Source: Candidatus Apopatosoma intestinale
GTDB taxonomy: Bacteria; Bacillota; Clostridia; Oscillospirales; CAG-272
Direction of reading: 5' to 3'
NCBI GenBank assembly: GCA_018064545.1
Contig: JAGHUY010000050.1
Coordinates: forward strand, 1 to 5,192
DNA: 5,192 nucleotides
This document shows, piece by piece, positions 1 through 5,192 of the stretch (positions within the stretch are counted from its first letter, which is position 1; each line of letters opens with the position of its first letter). The position numbers and the translations under genes were made by a program. Below the pieces are notes generated by a model. The model did no database searches. It worked only from the letters and a program-made list of their open reading frames with translations, and was not told where the DNA came from.

Positions 1-31
1 GCCGTAGTTTTAAAATAAAAGGAGAGTTTTT

Positions 32-505
32 ATGTCTTCACTTCGAAAAAAAGCCGGGATTCTCAATCTGATCAGTGCCGGATTGACTTTTCTATACGTG
101 ATTGGCTTTTTCTTCTCCCTCGAACATATCTGGGACGGGCAGGAAGCCGACGGTTTTGGCGAAGGAATCGGGCTTGCTGTCGCCATCGCGGTCTTGATTA
201 TCATCTTACTTTTCACATTAGGACTTGTCGCCGCGCTATGCACGGTGTGGCAAACCGTTCTCGGCGTTCTTCTTCTCGCATCGAAAAGTGCGTTCCCAAA
301 GTCGTGGATGAGCATAGTCTCCGCCGTTCTGTTCGCTGTCTGCGTCCCTGCCTATTGCTTTGACGCAATCCTGATACTGGATACCAGCGTGTACGCGCCG
401 ATCGGCATCGTCCTTGCCGCTTGGCTGATCGTTCTGCTCGTCGGCTATCTGATCTCGCTGATCACGGTGATCAAGGCGAAAAAAGAGTTGGGGCGAAAAG
501 ATTAA
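32..505 (+). CDS. Small multi-pass membrane protein of unknown function
   Basis: I do not recognise this 157-residue protein as a named family. It starts at an ATG with GGAG (21-24) seven bases upstream, a good ribosome site. A short basic N-terminus (LRKK) is followed by hydrophobic stretches at about residues 9-30, 45-83 (long enough for two helices), 92-116 and 121-146, and a charged Lys-rich tail (KAKKELGRKD). This gives four or five membrane helices; by the positive-inside rule the basic N-terminus and tail are probably both cytoplasmic, which favours four. An acidic loop (DGQEADGFGE, about 35-44) lies between the first two helices. No catalytic or binding motif is visible. The gene ends at a strong terminator and is convergent with the sialidase-like gene, so nothing downstream suggests a role. 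Its upstream neighbour lies outside the window. The gene is very likely real; the function is unknown. Confidence 0.85.
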   Translation: MSSLRKKAGILNLISAGLTFLYVIGFFFSLEHIWDGQEADGFGEGIGLAVAIAVLIIILLFTLGLVAALCTVWQTVLGVLLLASKSAFPKSWMSIVSAVLFAVCVPAYCFDAILILDTSVYAPIGIVLAAWLIVLLVGYLISLITVIKAKKELGRKD

Positions 506-514
506 ACAGAAAAA

Positions 515-538
515 CGCCTGCAAATGCAGGCGCTTTTT
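515..538. terminator. Bidirectional intrinsic terminator between convergent genes
   Basis: CGCCTGC (515-521) pairs with GCAGGCG (526-532), a 7-bp GC-rich stem with an AAAT loop. On the plus strand it is followed by C and TTTTT (534-538). On the minus strand AAAA at 511-514 reads as a T-tract after the same stem. It lies 9 bases after the stop of the membrane protein gene. The stop codon of the convergent sialidase-like gene (537-539) sits inside the plus-strand T-tract, so one hairpin serves both transcripts. Confidence 0.88.
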
Positions 539-1916
539 AATATTTGCGGAAACTTTCAAGCCGATGAAAAACGGAATAATTCGCATCGTGGAAGTTATGC
601 GGCTCTCCCCACGCGGTACGGCAGAGCCACAGAAGATCGTCTCCCTCGATCAGAAAATCCACGTACTGGAATCCGATCTTCTTCGGGTCCATGTCGCGGT
701 AATCAAGCAAATCGAGCGCAAGCGTCCACGTTTCGCCGTCGCGGGATTTCATCAGCGACAGCAGATTGCGGTCAAACGCGTGTTCAGATCCCGTGATCCG
801 GCAGATGATCGTGTAATAATTCCCGCTCTTTTCATCGTAGCGGATCGTGAATTTGCTGTGATTGCCGGGCAGGTCGATCGCGTGGTCGTATTGTAGCGGC
901 GCTTCCGGATCGTCGGTCTGCACGCGGTAGGCAAGCACCTTGCCGTATTTCGGCGTACATTTACTCATATCGTAGCGCATGATATTATAGAGGCTTCCGT
1001 CCGGCAGAACGGCAAGCGTCCCCTCGATGTTGCCGCTGCTCTTCCCCTCAGCGACACCCGGCAATGTGGGATCGTAGCGCACCGGCTCGGAAAAACGCCA
1101 AGAGGACGCGTCCATCGGGTCGGCATCGACCGGGAACGAGGCGACCATAGCGGCATGATAGTGAGCGCCCCAACTGCCCCACTCCATCGTCATCCACCAC
1201 CGGCCGCCGTAAATCACGGGCGGTTGCGGGTTCTTATGAATACCCGGAACTTTCGGGTGACAGGCACCGCGGAGCAGCACCGTCGGAAGACCGAACGTTT
1301 TCCCTCCGTCCTCCGAACAACCGATCAGCAGATCGCCGTACTCGGTCGAACAGGCGATCATATAGAGTTTATCGTGATGAATGAACATCCGTCCCCAAAA
1401 GCACGGGAACAGTTCGGACACGTAATGCCACGTTTTTCCGTCGTCGTCCGAGCGGAAGATAAGAGTAAGGTTTTGCGGACGATCCGCCTCAAAAACGTCC
1501 ATAGAGGCGAGCAGAAAACCGTCCGGATGCCGGATCAGGCACGGACTGCATAGATATTGCCCTGAAAAGCCATATGCCCGGTCGCGCGGATGCAGGTAGT
1601 TTACGACCGTCCCCTCAATGGCACAGGGGCGGGCGAGCCGTACTCTGCTCGACTTGTCCCCGGCGGTCGCGACGAACTCGTAGTCCGTTTCCGGGTGCAA
1701 ACCCTCAACCGTGATCTCATTTTTCTCGGTTTCGATCCAAGAAAACGCCTCGTCTCCCTCCGGGCGATAGCCGACGGAAAACGGTGGTCGTTCTTCCCCG
1801 ATCCATTCCAGATGCACCGAGGTTTTCCCCGGTACGATCCGGCAGATATACGGATGCCCGACGTCGTGGAACGGCGGTGAATACGGCGTAAAACTCCAAC
1901 GGTCAACGGCTCTCAT
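537..1916 (-). CDS. Sialidase-superfamily (Asp-box beta-propeller) protein with FN3-like N-terminus
   Basis: This is a 459-residue protein. Residues about 21-95 look like a fibronectin type III domain (ending VEGLHPETDYEFVATA). The rest resembles the sialidase/BNR beta-propeller, with three Asp boxes: SDDDGKTW (156-163), SEDGGKTF (201-208) and SRDGETW (391-397). Family members bind or cleave terminal glycan sugars. IEGTLAVLPDGSLYNIMR (297-314) resembles the sialidase segment carrying a catalytic Glu and the second Arg of the Arg triad. Where sialidases have the F/YRIP motif, this protein has LCSPCL (122-127), so the first catalytic Arg seems absent; true sialidase activity is doubtful. There is no signal peptide or anchor, so it is probably cytoplasmic. 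An upstream in-frame ATG at 1955 is rejected because the -10 box lies inside that extension; ATG 1916 has GGAGG eight bases upstream. It is monocistronic, with its own promoter and terminator. Substrate unknown. Confidence 0.85.
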   Translation of the reverse strand: MRAVDRWSFTPYSPPFHDVGHPYICRIVPGKTSVHLEWIGEERPPFSVGYRPEGDEAFSWIETEKNEITVEGLHPETDYEFVATAGDKSSRVRLARPCAIEGTVVNYLHPRDRAYGFSGQYLCSPCLIRHPDGFLLASMDVFEADRPQNLTLIFRSDDDGKTWHYVSELFPCFWGRMFIHHDKLYMIACSTEYGDLLIGCSEDGGKTFGLPTVLLRGACHPKVPGIHKNPQPPVIYGGRWWMTMEWGSWGAHYHAAMVASFPVDADPMDASSWRFSEPVRYDPTLPGVAEGKSSGNIEGTLAVLPDGSLYNIMRYDMSKCTPKYGKVLAYRVQTDDPEAPLQYDHAIDLPGNHSKFTIRYDEKSGNYYTIICRITGSEHAFDRNLLSLMKSRDGETWTLALDLLDYRDMDPKKIGFQYVDFLIEGDDLLWLCRTAWGEPHNFHDANYSVFHRLESFRKY

Positions 1917-1924
1917 TTCCTTTT

Positions 1925-1929
1925 CCTCC
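1925..1929 (-). promoter_or_regulatory. Ribosome binding site fixing the sialidase-like start
   Basis: GGAGG on the minus strand, eight bases before ATG 1916. The alternative in-frame ATG at 1955 has no such site and lies upstream of the predicted transcription start, so this site decides the start. Confidence 0.85.
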
Positions 1930-1940
1930 GTTTTTTCTTC

Positions 1941-1969
1941 ATTATAATACACCAAGTGAGCAAAGTCAA
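1941..1969 (-). promoter_or_regulatory. Sigma-A promoter of the sialidase-like gene
   Basis: On the minus strand, TTGACT (1964-1969) and a perfect TATAAT (1941-1946) are separated by exactly 17 bp. Transcription should begin near 1934, giving a leader of about 18 bases that still contains the ribosome site. The -35 box begins one base after the feo operon terminator stem. No operator-like inverted repeat overlaps it, so the gene looks simply expressed. Confidence 0.85.
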
Positions 1970-1970
1970 G

Positions 1971-1994
1971 AAAAGCCGGCTTTCGCCGGCTTTT
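1971..1994 (-). terminator. Intrinsic terminator of the feo operon
   Basis: Read on the minus strand, AAAAGCCGGC pairs with GCCGGCTTTT around a GAAA tetraloop, a 10-bp stem whose core is six G-C pairs, followed by CTT. It starts three bases after the stop of the Cys-rich protein gene. The hairpin is symmetric, but only the minus-strand operon ends here. Confidence 0.88.
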
Positions 1995-1997
1995 CGT

Positions 1998-2162
1998 TCA
2001 TTGATTCTTCTTTTTGTCAGTCGACAGGCGGCAGTTTTCACAGCACCCGTCGCAGGAAGAGCAACCGCATCCGCCCTTTTTCCGCCGTCCGAACAGGAAG
2101 CGGCAGGCGAGGACGACGCAGGCGAGCAGTACGGCGATGAGAAGATAATCCCAAACGTTCAT
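1998..2162 (-). CDS. FeoB-associated Cys-rich membrane protein
   Basis: This 54-residue protein has one N-terminal membrane helix (about residues 5-24, LLIAVLLACVVLACRFLF), a basic stop-transfer patch (GRRKK, 25-29), and a short cytoplasmic tail with six Cys in a CxCxxCxxCCxxC pattern (32-44). This is the layout of the small FeoB-associated Cys-rich family (Pfam PF12669, FeoB_associated) often encoded after feoB in Firmicutes. The role is not established; metal binding or delivery beside the FeoB channel is an inference from the cysteines and position. Its ATG overlaps the feoB stop by one base (TGATG), implying translational coupling. A longer reading from 2264 would lie inside feoB and add a non-membrane extension; ATG 2162 with GGAGG at 2175-2179 is preferred. 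The operon terminator follows directly. Confidence 0.9.
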   Translation of the reverse strand: MNVWDYLLIAVLLACVVLACRFLFGRRKKGGCGCSSCDGCCENCRLSTDKKKNQ

Positions 2163-4156
2163 CAGAAGAAAAGACCTCCGATCTGATACACGAGAAACGC
2201 CGCTACCCACGCGACCGCGCATTGATTGACAACCACAAGCGCAGTTCTCACACCCGAATGCCATTCCCGCTTGACGGTGGCGATAGCCGCCGCGCAGGGG
2301 GTATATAAAAGCGTAAAGACGAGGAAACTCACGGCCATCCGTGTTGTACCAAACAGGCTCGAAAGAGCCGAACCGTCAAGCAAAATTTCCATCGTGCTGA
2401 CGACAGACTCCTTGGCGACCAGTCCCGTGATCAGCGAGGTGGCGCACCGCCAGTCGGCAAATCCGAGCGGACGGAAGACCGGCGCGATCAGCGTTCCGAT
2501 GCCGGCAAGCAGACTGTCTGCGCTGTTCTCCACGACGTTCAGTCTCGTATCAAAACTCTGCAAGAACCATATGATAATAGTCGCCAAAAAGATGACGGAA
2601 AATGCGCGCTCGATAAAGTCTTTGGCTTTTTCCCACAAAAGAAGTGCCACACTTTTGACCGACGGCAACCGATAGTTCGGCAATTCCATAACGAACGGCA
2701 CGGGTTTTCCGCGGAACGCCGTCGATTTGAGAAGCAACGCGGCGAGAATGCCGACGAGGATGCCAAGCACGTAGAGGGAAATCATTACAAGGGCTTTATG
2801 TTTCGGGAAAAATGCCGCGGTGAAGAACGCGTAGATCGGAATTTTCGCCGAACAACTCATATACGGGATGAGTAAGATCGTCATTTTGCGGTCACGGTCG
2901 GACGAGACGGTGCGCGTCGCCATGATCGCCGGCACGGAACAGCCGAAACCGATCAACATCGGCACGATACTGCGCCCCGACAAACCGATCTTTCGGAGCA
3001 GTTTGTCCATCACGAACGCCACACGCGCCATATAGCCCGTATCTTCCAGAATAGAAAGGAAGAAGAAGAGCGTCACGATGATCGGCAGAAACGCGAGCAC
3101 CCCGCCGACGCCGGCAAAAATGCCGTCCACGATCAGACTATGTACGACCGGGTTGATGCCATAGGCGGTCAAGCCCTTATCCACAAGATTGGTAAGCGCG
3201 TCGATGCCGAGTGCGAGCAGGTCGGAAAGCCGCTGGCCGATCACATCGAACGTCAGCCAGAATGTCAAAAACATGATGCCGAGGAACACGGGAATGGCCG
3301 TAAACTTCCCCGTCAGAATCCTGTCCAGCCGCGCGGAGCGCAGATGTTCTCGGCTCTCGTGCGCTTTGACGACGGAAGCGGCAACGACTTTTTCGATATA
3401 CGCGTAGCGCATATCGGCAAGAGCCGCTTGCCGGTCAAGCCCGGACTCGTTTTCCATCTCGACGATACAGTGTTCGAGCAGTTCTTTTTCGTTTTCGTCC
3501 AGTTCCAGTCTTTCGGCAAAATCTTCGTCGCCCTCCATCAGTTTAGCCGTACAGAAACGGGCTGAAATGCCGATATTTTCCGCGTGGTCCTGAATCAGAT
3601 GCACGACGGCGTGGATGCAACGGTGAACCGGAGAATCCTCCGAGCAGAAGTCAAAGACTTTCGGAAGGGTGCGAGTCTTCGCGACTTCCACCGCCCGGTC
3701 GATCAGTTCGGAAACACCGTCGCCCCTGGCGGCGCTGATCGGAACGACCGGAATGCCGAGTGCCTCGCCCATCTTCCTTACGTCAACGGTACCGCCGTTG
3801 GCGTGAACCTCGTCCATCATATTGAGCGCGAGCACCGTCGGAATCCGGAGGGTGAGCAGTTGCAACGTCAGATACAGATTGCGTTCAATGTTCGTCGCGT
3901 CGACGATATTAATGATGCCGTCCGGCTTTTCTTTTATGATAAAATCGCGCGTGACAATTTCTTCCTGTGTATAGGGACGGAGTGAATAAATGCCCGGGAG
4001 GTCGACGACCGAACAGTTTTTCTGCCCTTTGATCTCACCGATCTTCTGATCGACGGTCACGCCGGGGAAGTTGCCGACGTGCTGATTCGAGCCGGTCAGG
4101 GCGTTGAAAAGCGTCGTTTTGCCGCAGTTCTGATTGCCTGCCAATGCTAAGATCAT
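2162..4156 (-). CDS. feoB: FeoB, GTP-dependent ferrous iron transporter
   Basis: FeoB imports Fe(II) across the inner membrane, with a cytosolic G-protein domain linked to a membrane channel. This 664-residue protein has all G motifs: G1 GNQNCGKT (7-14), G2 Thr in GVTVD (34), G3 DLPG (52-55), G4 NMMD (112-115) and G5 SAARGDG (141-147). A helical cytosolic linker covers about 165-280. The membrane part, from about 284, carries two Gate regions with conserved Cys: GFGCSVPA (403-410, Cys406) and YMSCSAKIP (432-440, Cys435). A further Cys lies in YTPCAAA (618-624), with final helices to about 658. The length is at the short end for the family, and no C-terminal Cys-rich extension is fused; that function may sit in the next small gene. 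GGGAGGG (4164-4170) is seven bases from the ATG. The feoA stop is three bases upstream. Identification is secure. Confidence 0.98.
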   Translation of the reverse strand: MILALAGNQNCGKTTLFNALTGSNQHVGNFPGVTVDQKIGEIKGQKNCSVVDLPGIYSLRPYTQEEIVTRDFIIKEKPDGIINIVDATNIERNLYLTLQLLTLRIPTVLALNMMDEVHANGGTVDVRKMGEALGIPVVPISAARGDGVSELIDRAVEVAKTRTLPKVFDFCSEDSPVHRCIHAVVHLIQDHAENIGISARFCTAKLMEGDEDFAERLELDENEKELLEHCIVEMENESGLDRQAALADMRYAYIEKVVAASVVKAHESREHLRSARLDRILTGKFTAIPVFLGIMFLTFWLTFDVIGQRLSDLLALGIDALTNLVDKGLTAYGINPVVHSLIVDGIFAGVGGVLAFLPIIVTLFFFLSILEDTGYMARVAFVMDKLLRKIGLSGRSIVPMLIGFGCSVPAIMATRTVSSDRDRKMTILLIPYMSCSAKIPIYAFFTAAFFPKHKALVMISLYVLGILVGILAALLLKSTAFRGKPVPFVMELPNYRLPSVKSVALLLWEKAKDFIERAFSVIFLATIIIWFLQSFDTRLNVVENSADSLLAGIGTLIAPVFRPLGFADWRCATSLITGLVAKESVVSTMEILLDGSALSSLFGTTRMAVSFLVFTLLYTPCAAAIATVKREWHSGVRTALVVVNQCAVAWVAAFLVYQIGGLFF
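2175..2179 (-). promoter_or_regulatory. Ribosome binding site of the Cys-rich gene, inside the feoB end
   Basis: GGAGG on the minus strand is embedded in the codons for the C-terminal IGG of FeoB, 12 bases before ATG 2162. The spacing is long, so coupling to termination at the overlapping feoB stop probably helps initiation. Confidence 0.65.
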
Positions 4157-4159
4157 ACG

Positions 4160-4387
4160 CTATCCCTCCCTTTCGATTTCGATCCGCACCGCGTCCTCGA
4201 TCCGGAGCGTCAGTTCGTATCCGCGCACGGTGATCTCAATCGGATCGCCCATCGGCGCCCGCTTTCGCAAAACCACTTTCGTGCGGGGTGTCAACCCCAT
4301 ATCGAGAAGACGGCACCGGAGAGCGTTCTCTCCGCCGACGGACAAGATCGTCCCGCCCTCGCCGATCTTCAATTGATCTAACGTCAT
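4160..4387 (-). CDS. feoA: FeoA, SH3-like partner of FeoB
   Basis: FeoA is a small cytosolic protein with an SH3-like beta-barrel, needed for Fe(II) uptake by FeoB, probably through contact with its cytosolic domain. The 75-residue product has the family pattern: LKIGEGGTILSV (6-17), RCRLLDMGLTPRTKVVL (24-40) and APMGDPIEITVRGYELTLR (44-62). The length is typical. ATG 4387 is chosen because GGAGGTGG starts just upstream (4398-4402, ten-base gap). The in-frame ATG at 4414 lies inside the operator palindrome, about 15 bases from the predicted transcription start, and lacks a ribosome site. It is the first gene of the operon; feoB starts three bases after its stop. Transcription is likely repressed through the palindrome at 4406-4423. 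Confidence 0.96.
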   Translation of the reverse strand: MTLDQLKIGEGGTILSVGGENALRCRLLDMGLTPRTKVVLRKRAPMGDPIEITVRGYELTLRIEDAVRIEIEREG

Positions 4388-4397
4388 GGTTGCCCCA

Positions 4398-4402
4398 CCT
4401 CC
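4398..4402 (-). promoter_or_regulatory. Ribosome binding site fixing the feoA start
   Basis: GGAGG on the minus strand, ten bases before ATG 4387 and four bases downstream (in transcription) of the palindrome. It supports the 75-residue FeoA over the longer reading from 4414. Confidence 0.75.
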
Positions 4403-4405
4403 GAT

Positions 4406-4423
4406 AGTTAGCATATGCTAACT
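4406..4423. promoter_or_regulatory. Palindromic operator, likely DtxR-family metalloregulator box
   Basis: AGTTAGCATATGCTAACT is a perfect 18-bp palindrome. Its GTTAGC/GCTAAC half-sites resemble the TTAG...CTAA core of DtxR/IdeR boxes (known consensus TTAGGTTAGCCTAACCTAA), with a different centre. It lies about +6 to +23 of the predicted feo transcript, between promoter and ribosome site, and a DtxR-family gene is divergent next to it. Inference: the iron-loaded regulator binds here and blocks early transcription. As RNA it could also fold into a 7-bp hairpin with an AUAU loop. No second copy is seen in the window. Confidence 0.8.
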
Positions 4424-4435
4424 GCTTTCGGATAT

Positions 4436-4464
4436 ATACTACCATGGACGTCAAAAAATGTCAA
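4436..4464 (-). promoter_or_regulatory. Sigma-A promoter of the feo operon
   Basis: On the minus strand, a consensus TTGACA (4459-4464) and TAGTAT (4436-4441) are separated by 17 bp. Transcription should start near 4429, six bases before the palindrome, leaving a leader of about 42 bases to feoA. The strong boxes fit a promoter that is limited by repression rather than by activation. Confidence 0.82.
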
Positions 4465-4533
4465 GTGGTTTTTCTTTCTTTTTCGACCGTTTTTCCCTTT
4501 TCGGAACCGGAGACGAAAATCACGTGAAAACGC

Positions 4534-4562
4534 TTGAAAAAGCCGAAAAATTATGGTATTCT
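4534..4562 (+). promoter_or_regulatory. Probable promoter of the metalloregulator gene
   Basis: TTGAAA (4534-4539) and TATTCT (4557-4562) have a 17-bp spacer, with TG one base before the -10 (an extended -10). Start of transcription would be near 4569. TATTAT (4563-4568) is an alternative -10 but would be 23 bp from TTGAAA. No palindrome like the feo operator overlaps this promoter, so direct autoregulation is not evident. The stretch 4465-4533 between the two divergent promoters is T- and A-rich and shows nothing else I can support. Confidence 0.6.
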
Positions 4563-4585
4563 TATTATAACAACGAAAGAAGCGA

Positions 4586-4591
4586 AAGGAG
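4586..4591 (+). promoter_or_regulatory. Ribosome binding site fixing a GTG start for the regulator
   Basis: AAGGAG, seven bases before GTG 4599. The only upstream in-frame ATG (4458) lies within the feo promoter region and upstream of the regulator's own promoter, so GTG 4599 is the start. Confidence 0.85.
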
Positions 4592-4598
4592 AAGCACC

Positions 4599-4964
4599 GT
4601 GAATTTGCAGGAATCTGGCGAAATGTATTTGGAATCCATTCTCATTCTGCTGAAACAGCGAAAAGACGTCCGCTCCGTGGACGTGGGCGAATATATGGGC
4701 TTTTCCAAGCCGAGCGTCAGCCGAGCCGTCGGGCTGCTCCGGAGCGGCGGCTATATCACCGTGGATGAATCCGGCTTTATCGACCTGACGGCCGACGGGC
4801 GTGAGGTTGCGGAGAAAATCTACGAGCGACACACGTTTCTGACCGAGTATCTGATCCGGCTCGGCGTCGATCCCGACGTGGCGGCGGAGGACGCGTGCAA
4901 AATGGAACACGACATCAGCGATGAATCGTTCCGGGCTATACGGAATCATTTTTCTGACAAATAA
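4599..4964 (+). CDS. Short DtxR/MntR-family metal-dependent repressor, probably iron-sensing
   Basis: A 121-residue regulator starting at GTG. Residues 1-65 form the winged helix-turn-helix of the iron-dependent repressor family, with the HTH around VDVGEYMGFSKPSVSRAVGLLRSGGYI (27-53). Residues 66-121 are the metal-binding and dimerisation domain. The SH3-like third domain of DtxR is absent, as in MntR. Visible ligand candidates are Met9, Cys100, Glu103 and His104, which align with DtxR Met10, Cys102, Glu105 and His106 (EDACKMEH versus DEACRWEH in DtxR). MntR has Asp8 where this protein has Met9. His78 aligns with DtxR His79, but the partners Glu83 and His98 appear as Thr82 and Ala96, so the second site looks lost. 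Divergent to feoAB with a palindrome between them, it most likely represses feo when Fe(II) is bound. Mn(II) sensing is the main alternative. Confidence 0.92.
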   Translation: MNLQESGEMYLESILILLKQRKDVRSVDVGEYMGFSKPSVSRAVGLLRSGGYITVDESGFIDLTADGREVAEKIYERHTFLTEYLIRLGVDPDVAAEDACKMEHDISDESFRAIRNHFSDK

Positions 4965-4969
4965 AAGAA

Positions 4970-4996
4970 AAAAGAGGCCGGACGGTCTCTTTTCTT
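4970..4996 (+). terminator. Intrinsic terminator after the regulator gene
   Basis: AAAAGAGGCC (4970-4979) pairs with GGTCTCTTTT (4984-4993), a 10-bp stem with one G-T pair and a GGAC loop. Its T-tract is TTTTCTT (4990-4996). It begins six bases after the regulator stop and ends 11 bases before the next start codon on the same strand. Confidence 0.8.
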
Positions 4997-5007
4997 ATCG
5001 AGGTACT

Positions 5008-5192
5008 ATGAAAGAATCTTTCCCCTTGGGACTTACCAGCGTAACGTTCCGTAAGAAAGCCATCCGCGAAATAGCGGAACTTGCCGCCCGCGCGGGGCTG
5101 TCTCTCATCGAATGGGGCGCGGATATCCACGTACAGTCGGGCGACCGTGAGGCCGCGAAAGAAGCCGTGCGGCAGATGGCCGAAAATGGGCT
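5008..5192 (+). CDS. Sugar phosphate isomerase/epimerase-like TIM-barrel protein (5' part, cut by window end)
   Basis: Sixty-one complete codons are visible before the window ends, with no stop. The start MKESFPLGLTSVTFRKKAIR and the following ELAARAGLSLIEWGADIHV (24-42) fit the first strand, helix and second strand of the xylose isomerase-like TIM-barrel family (Pfam PF01261). That family includes metal-dependent sugar and inositol isomerases, epimerases and endonuclease IV; IEWG...H is typical of the sugar members. The metal ligands lie further on and cannot be checked. The ATG is placed where homologues begin their first strand. GAGG (5000-5003) is only four bases upstream, a weak, short-spaced ribosome site. 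No promoter is visible between the preceding terminator and the start. The substrate cannot be inferred; the family call is likely. Confidence 0.8.
   Translation, partial: MKESFPLGLTSVTFRKKAIREIAELAARAGLSLIEWGADIHVQSGDREAAKEAVRQMAENG

Noticed and set aside
11..16. TAAAAT as a -10 box for the first gene
   Set aside because: A start about seven bases downstream would fall in the ribosome site, and the -35 region would be outside the window; it is probably just AT-rich leader.
1917..1955. N-terminal extension of the sialidase-like protein from ATG 1955
   Set aside because: The extension contains the TATAAT -10 box and would start upstream of the predicted transcription start; ATG 1916 has a well-spaced GGAGG.
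2163..2264. N-terminal extension of the Cys-rich protein, with extra Cys residues
   Set aside because: It lies wholly inside the feoB coding end in another frame, and the family starts just before its membrane helix, matching ATG 2162.
3140..3985. Long plus-strand open frames across feoB
   Set aside because: They are antisense shadows of a certain feoB gene, with no ribosome sites or recognisable domains.
4115..4138. Unusual FeoB P-loop GNQNCGKT instead of the common GNPNxGKT
   Set aside because: From memory this variant, with the following SNQHVGNFPGVTVD, is common among Firmicutes FeoB proteins, and the catalytic Lys and Thr are intact.
4496..4518. Short inverted repeat TTTTCG...CGAAAA and a CACGTG hexamer in the divergent region
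   Set aside because: The arms are short and AT-rich and do not match the feo operator; chance is a sufficient explanation.
4458..4598. N-terminal extension of the metalloregulator from ATG 4458
   Set aside because: It covers the intergenic promoter region, is low-complexity (Phe-rich start), and known relatives begin near MNLQESGEMYLE; GTG 4599 has its own ribosome site.

Overview
The window reads as a piece of a Firmicutes (Clostridia-type) chromosome. The reasons are strong AGGAGG-type ribosome sites, sigma-A promoters with 17-bp spacers, short GC hairpin/T-tract terminators, a feoA-feoB-Cys-rich-tail gene order and a short DtxR-family regulator of the kind common in Clostridia. No genus can be named from this sequence. 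There is no rRNA, tRNA, CRISPR array, insertion sequence or phage gene.

Layout, left to right. (1) 32-505, plus strand: a small multi-pass membrane protein of unknown function. (2) 515-538: a terminator usable in both directions, shared by two convergent genes. (3) 537-1916, minus strand: a 459-residue sialidase-superfamily protein (fibronectin-III-like N-terminus, then an Asp-box beta-propeller) without a signal peptide, with its own near-consensus promoter at 1941-1969. (4) 1998-4387, minus strand: a compact ferrous iron uptake operon, feoA-feoB-FeoB-associated Cys-rich protein, ending in a terminator at 1971-1994. (5) 4388-4598: a divergent control region holding the feo promoter, an 18-bp perfect palindrome just downstream of the predicted feo transcription start, and a separate promoter for the regulator. 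(6) 4599-4964, plus strand: a 121-residue DtxR/MntR-family metalloregulator without an SH3-like third domain, followed by a terminator. (7) 5008 to the window end, plus strand: the start of a sugar phosphate isomerase/epimerase-like TIM-barrel protein, cut by the window edge.

The coherent unit is the iron module. The regulator is inferred to bind the palindrome when Fe(II) is plentiful and to block feo transcription. When iron falls, FeoA, FeoB and the small Cys-rich membrane protein are made from one transcript with tight translational spacing. The flanking genes (membrane protein, sialidase-like protein, sugar isomerase) have no visible functional link to iron; the last two may belong to carbohydrate use.

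I do not see a clearly new biological system. The points most worth a second look are the operator placement, the DtxR-like (rather than MntR-like) metal ligands in a short regulator, the probable loss of a catalytic Arg in the sialidase-like protein, and a terminator placed almost directly before the isomerase start codon.
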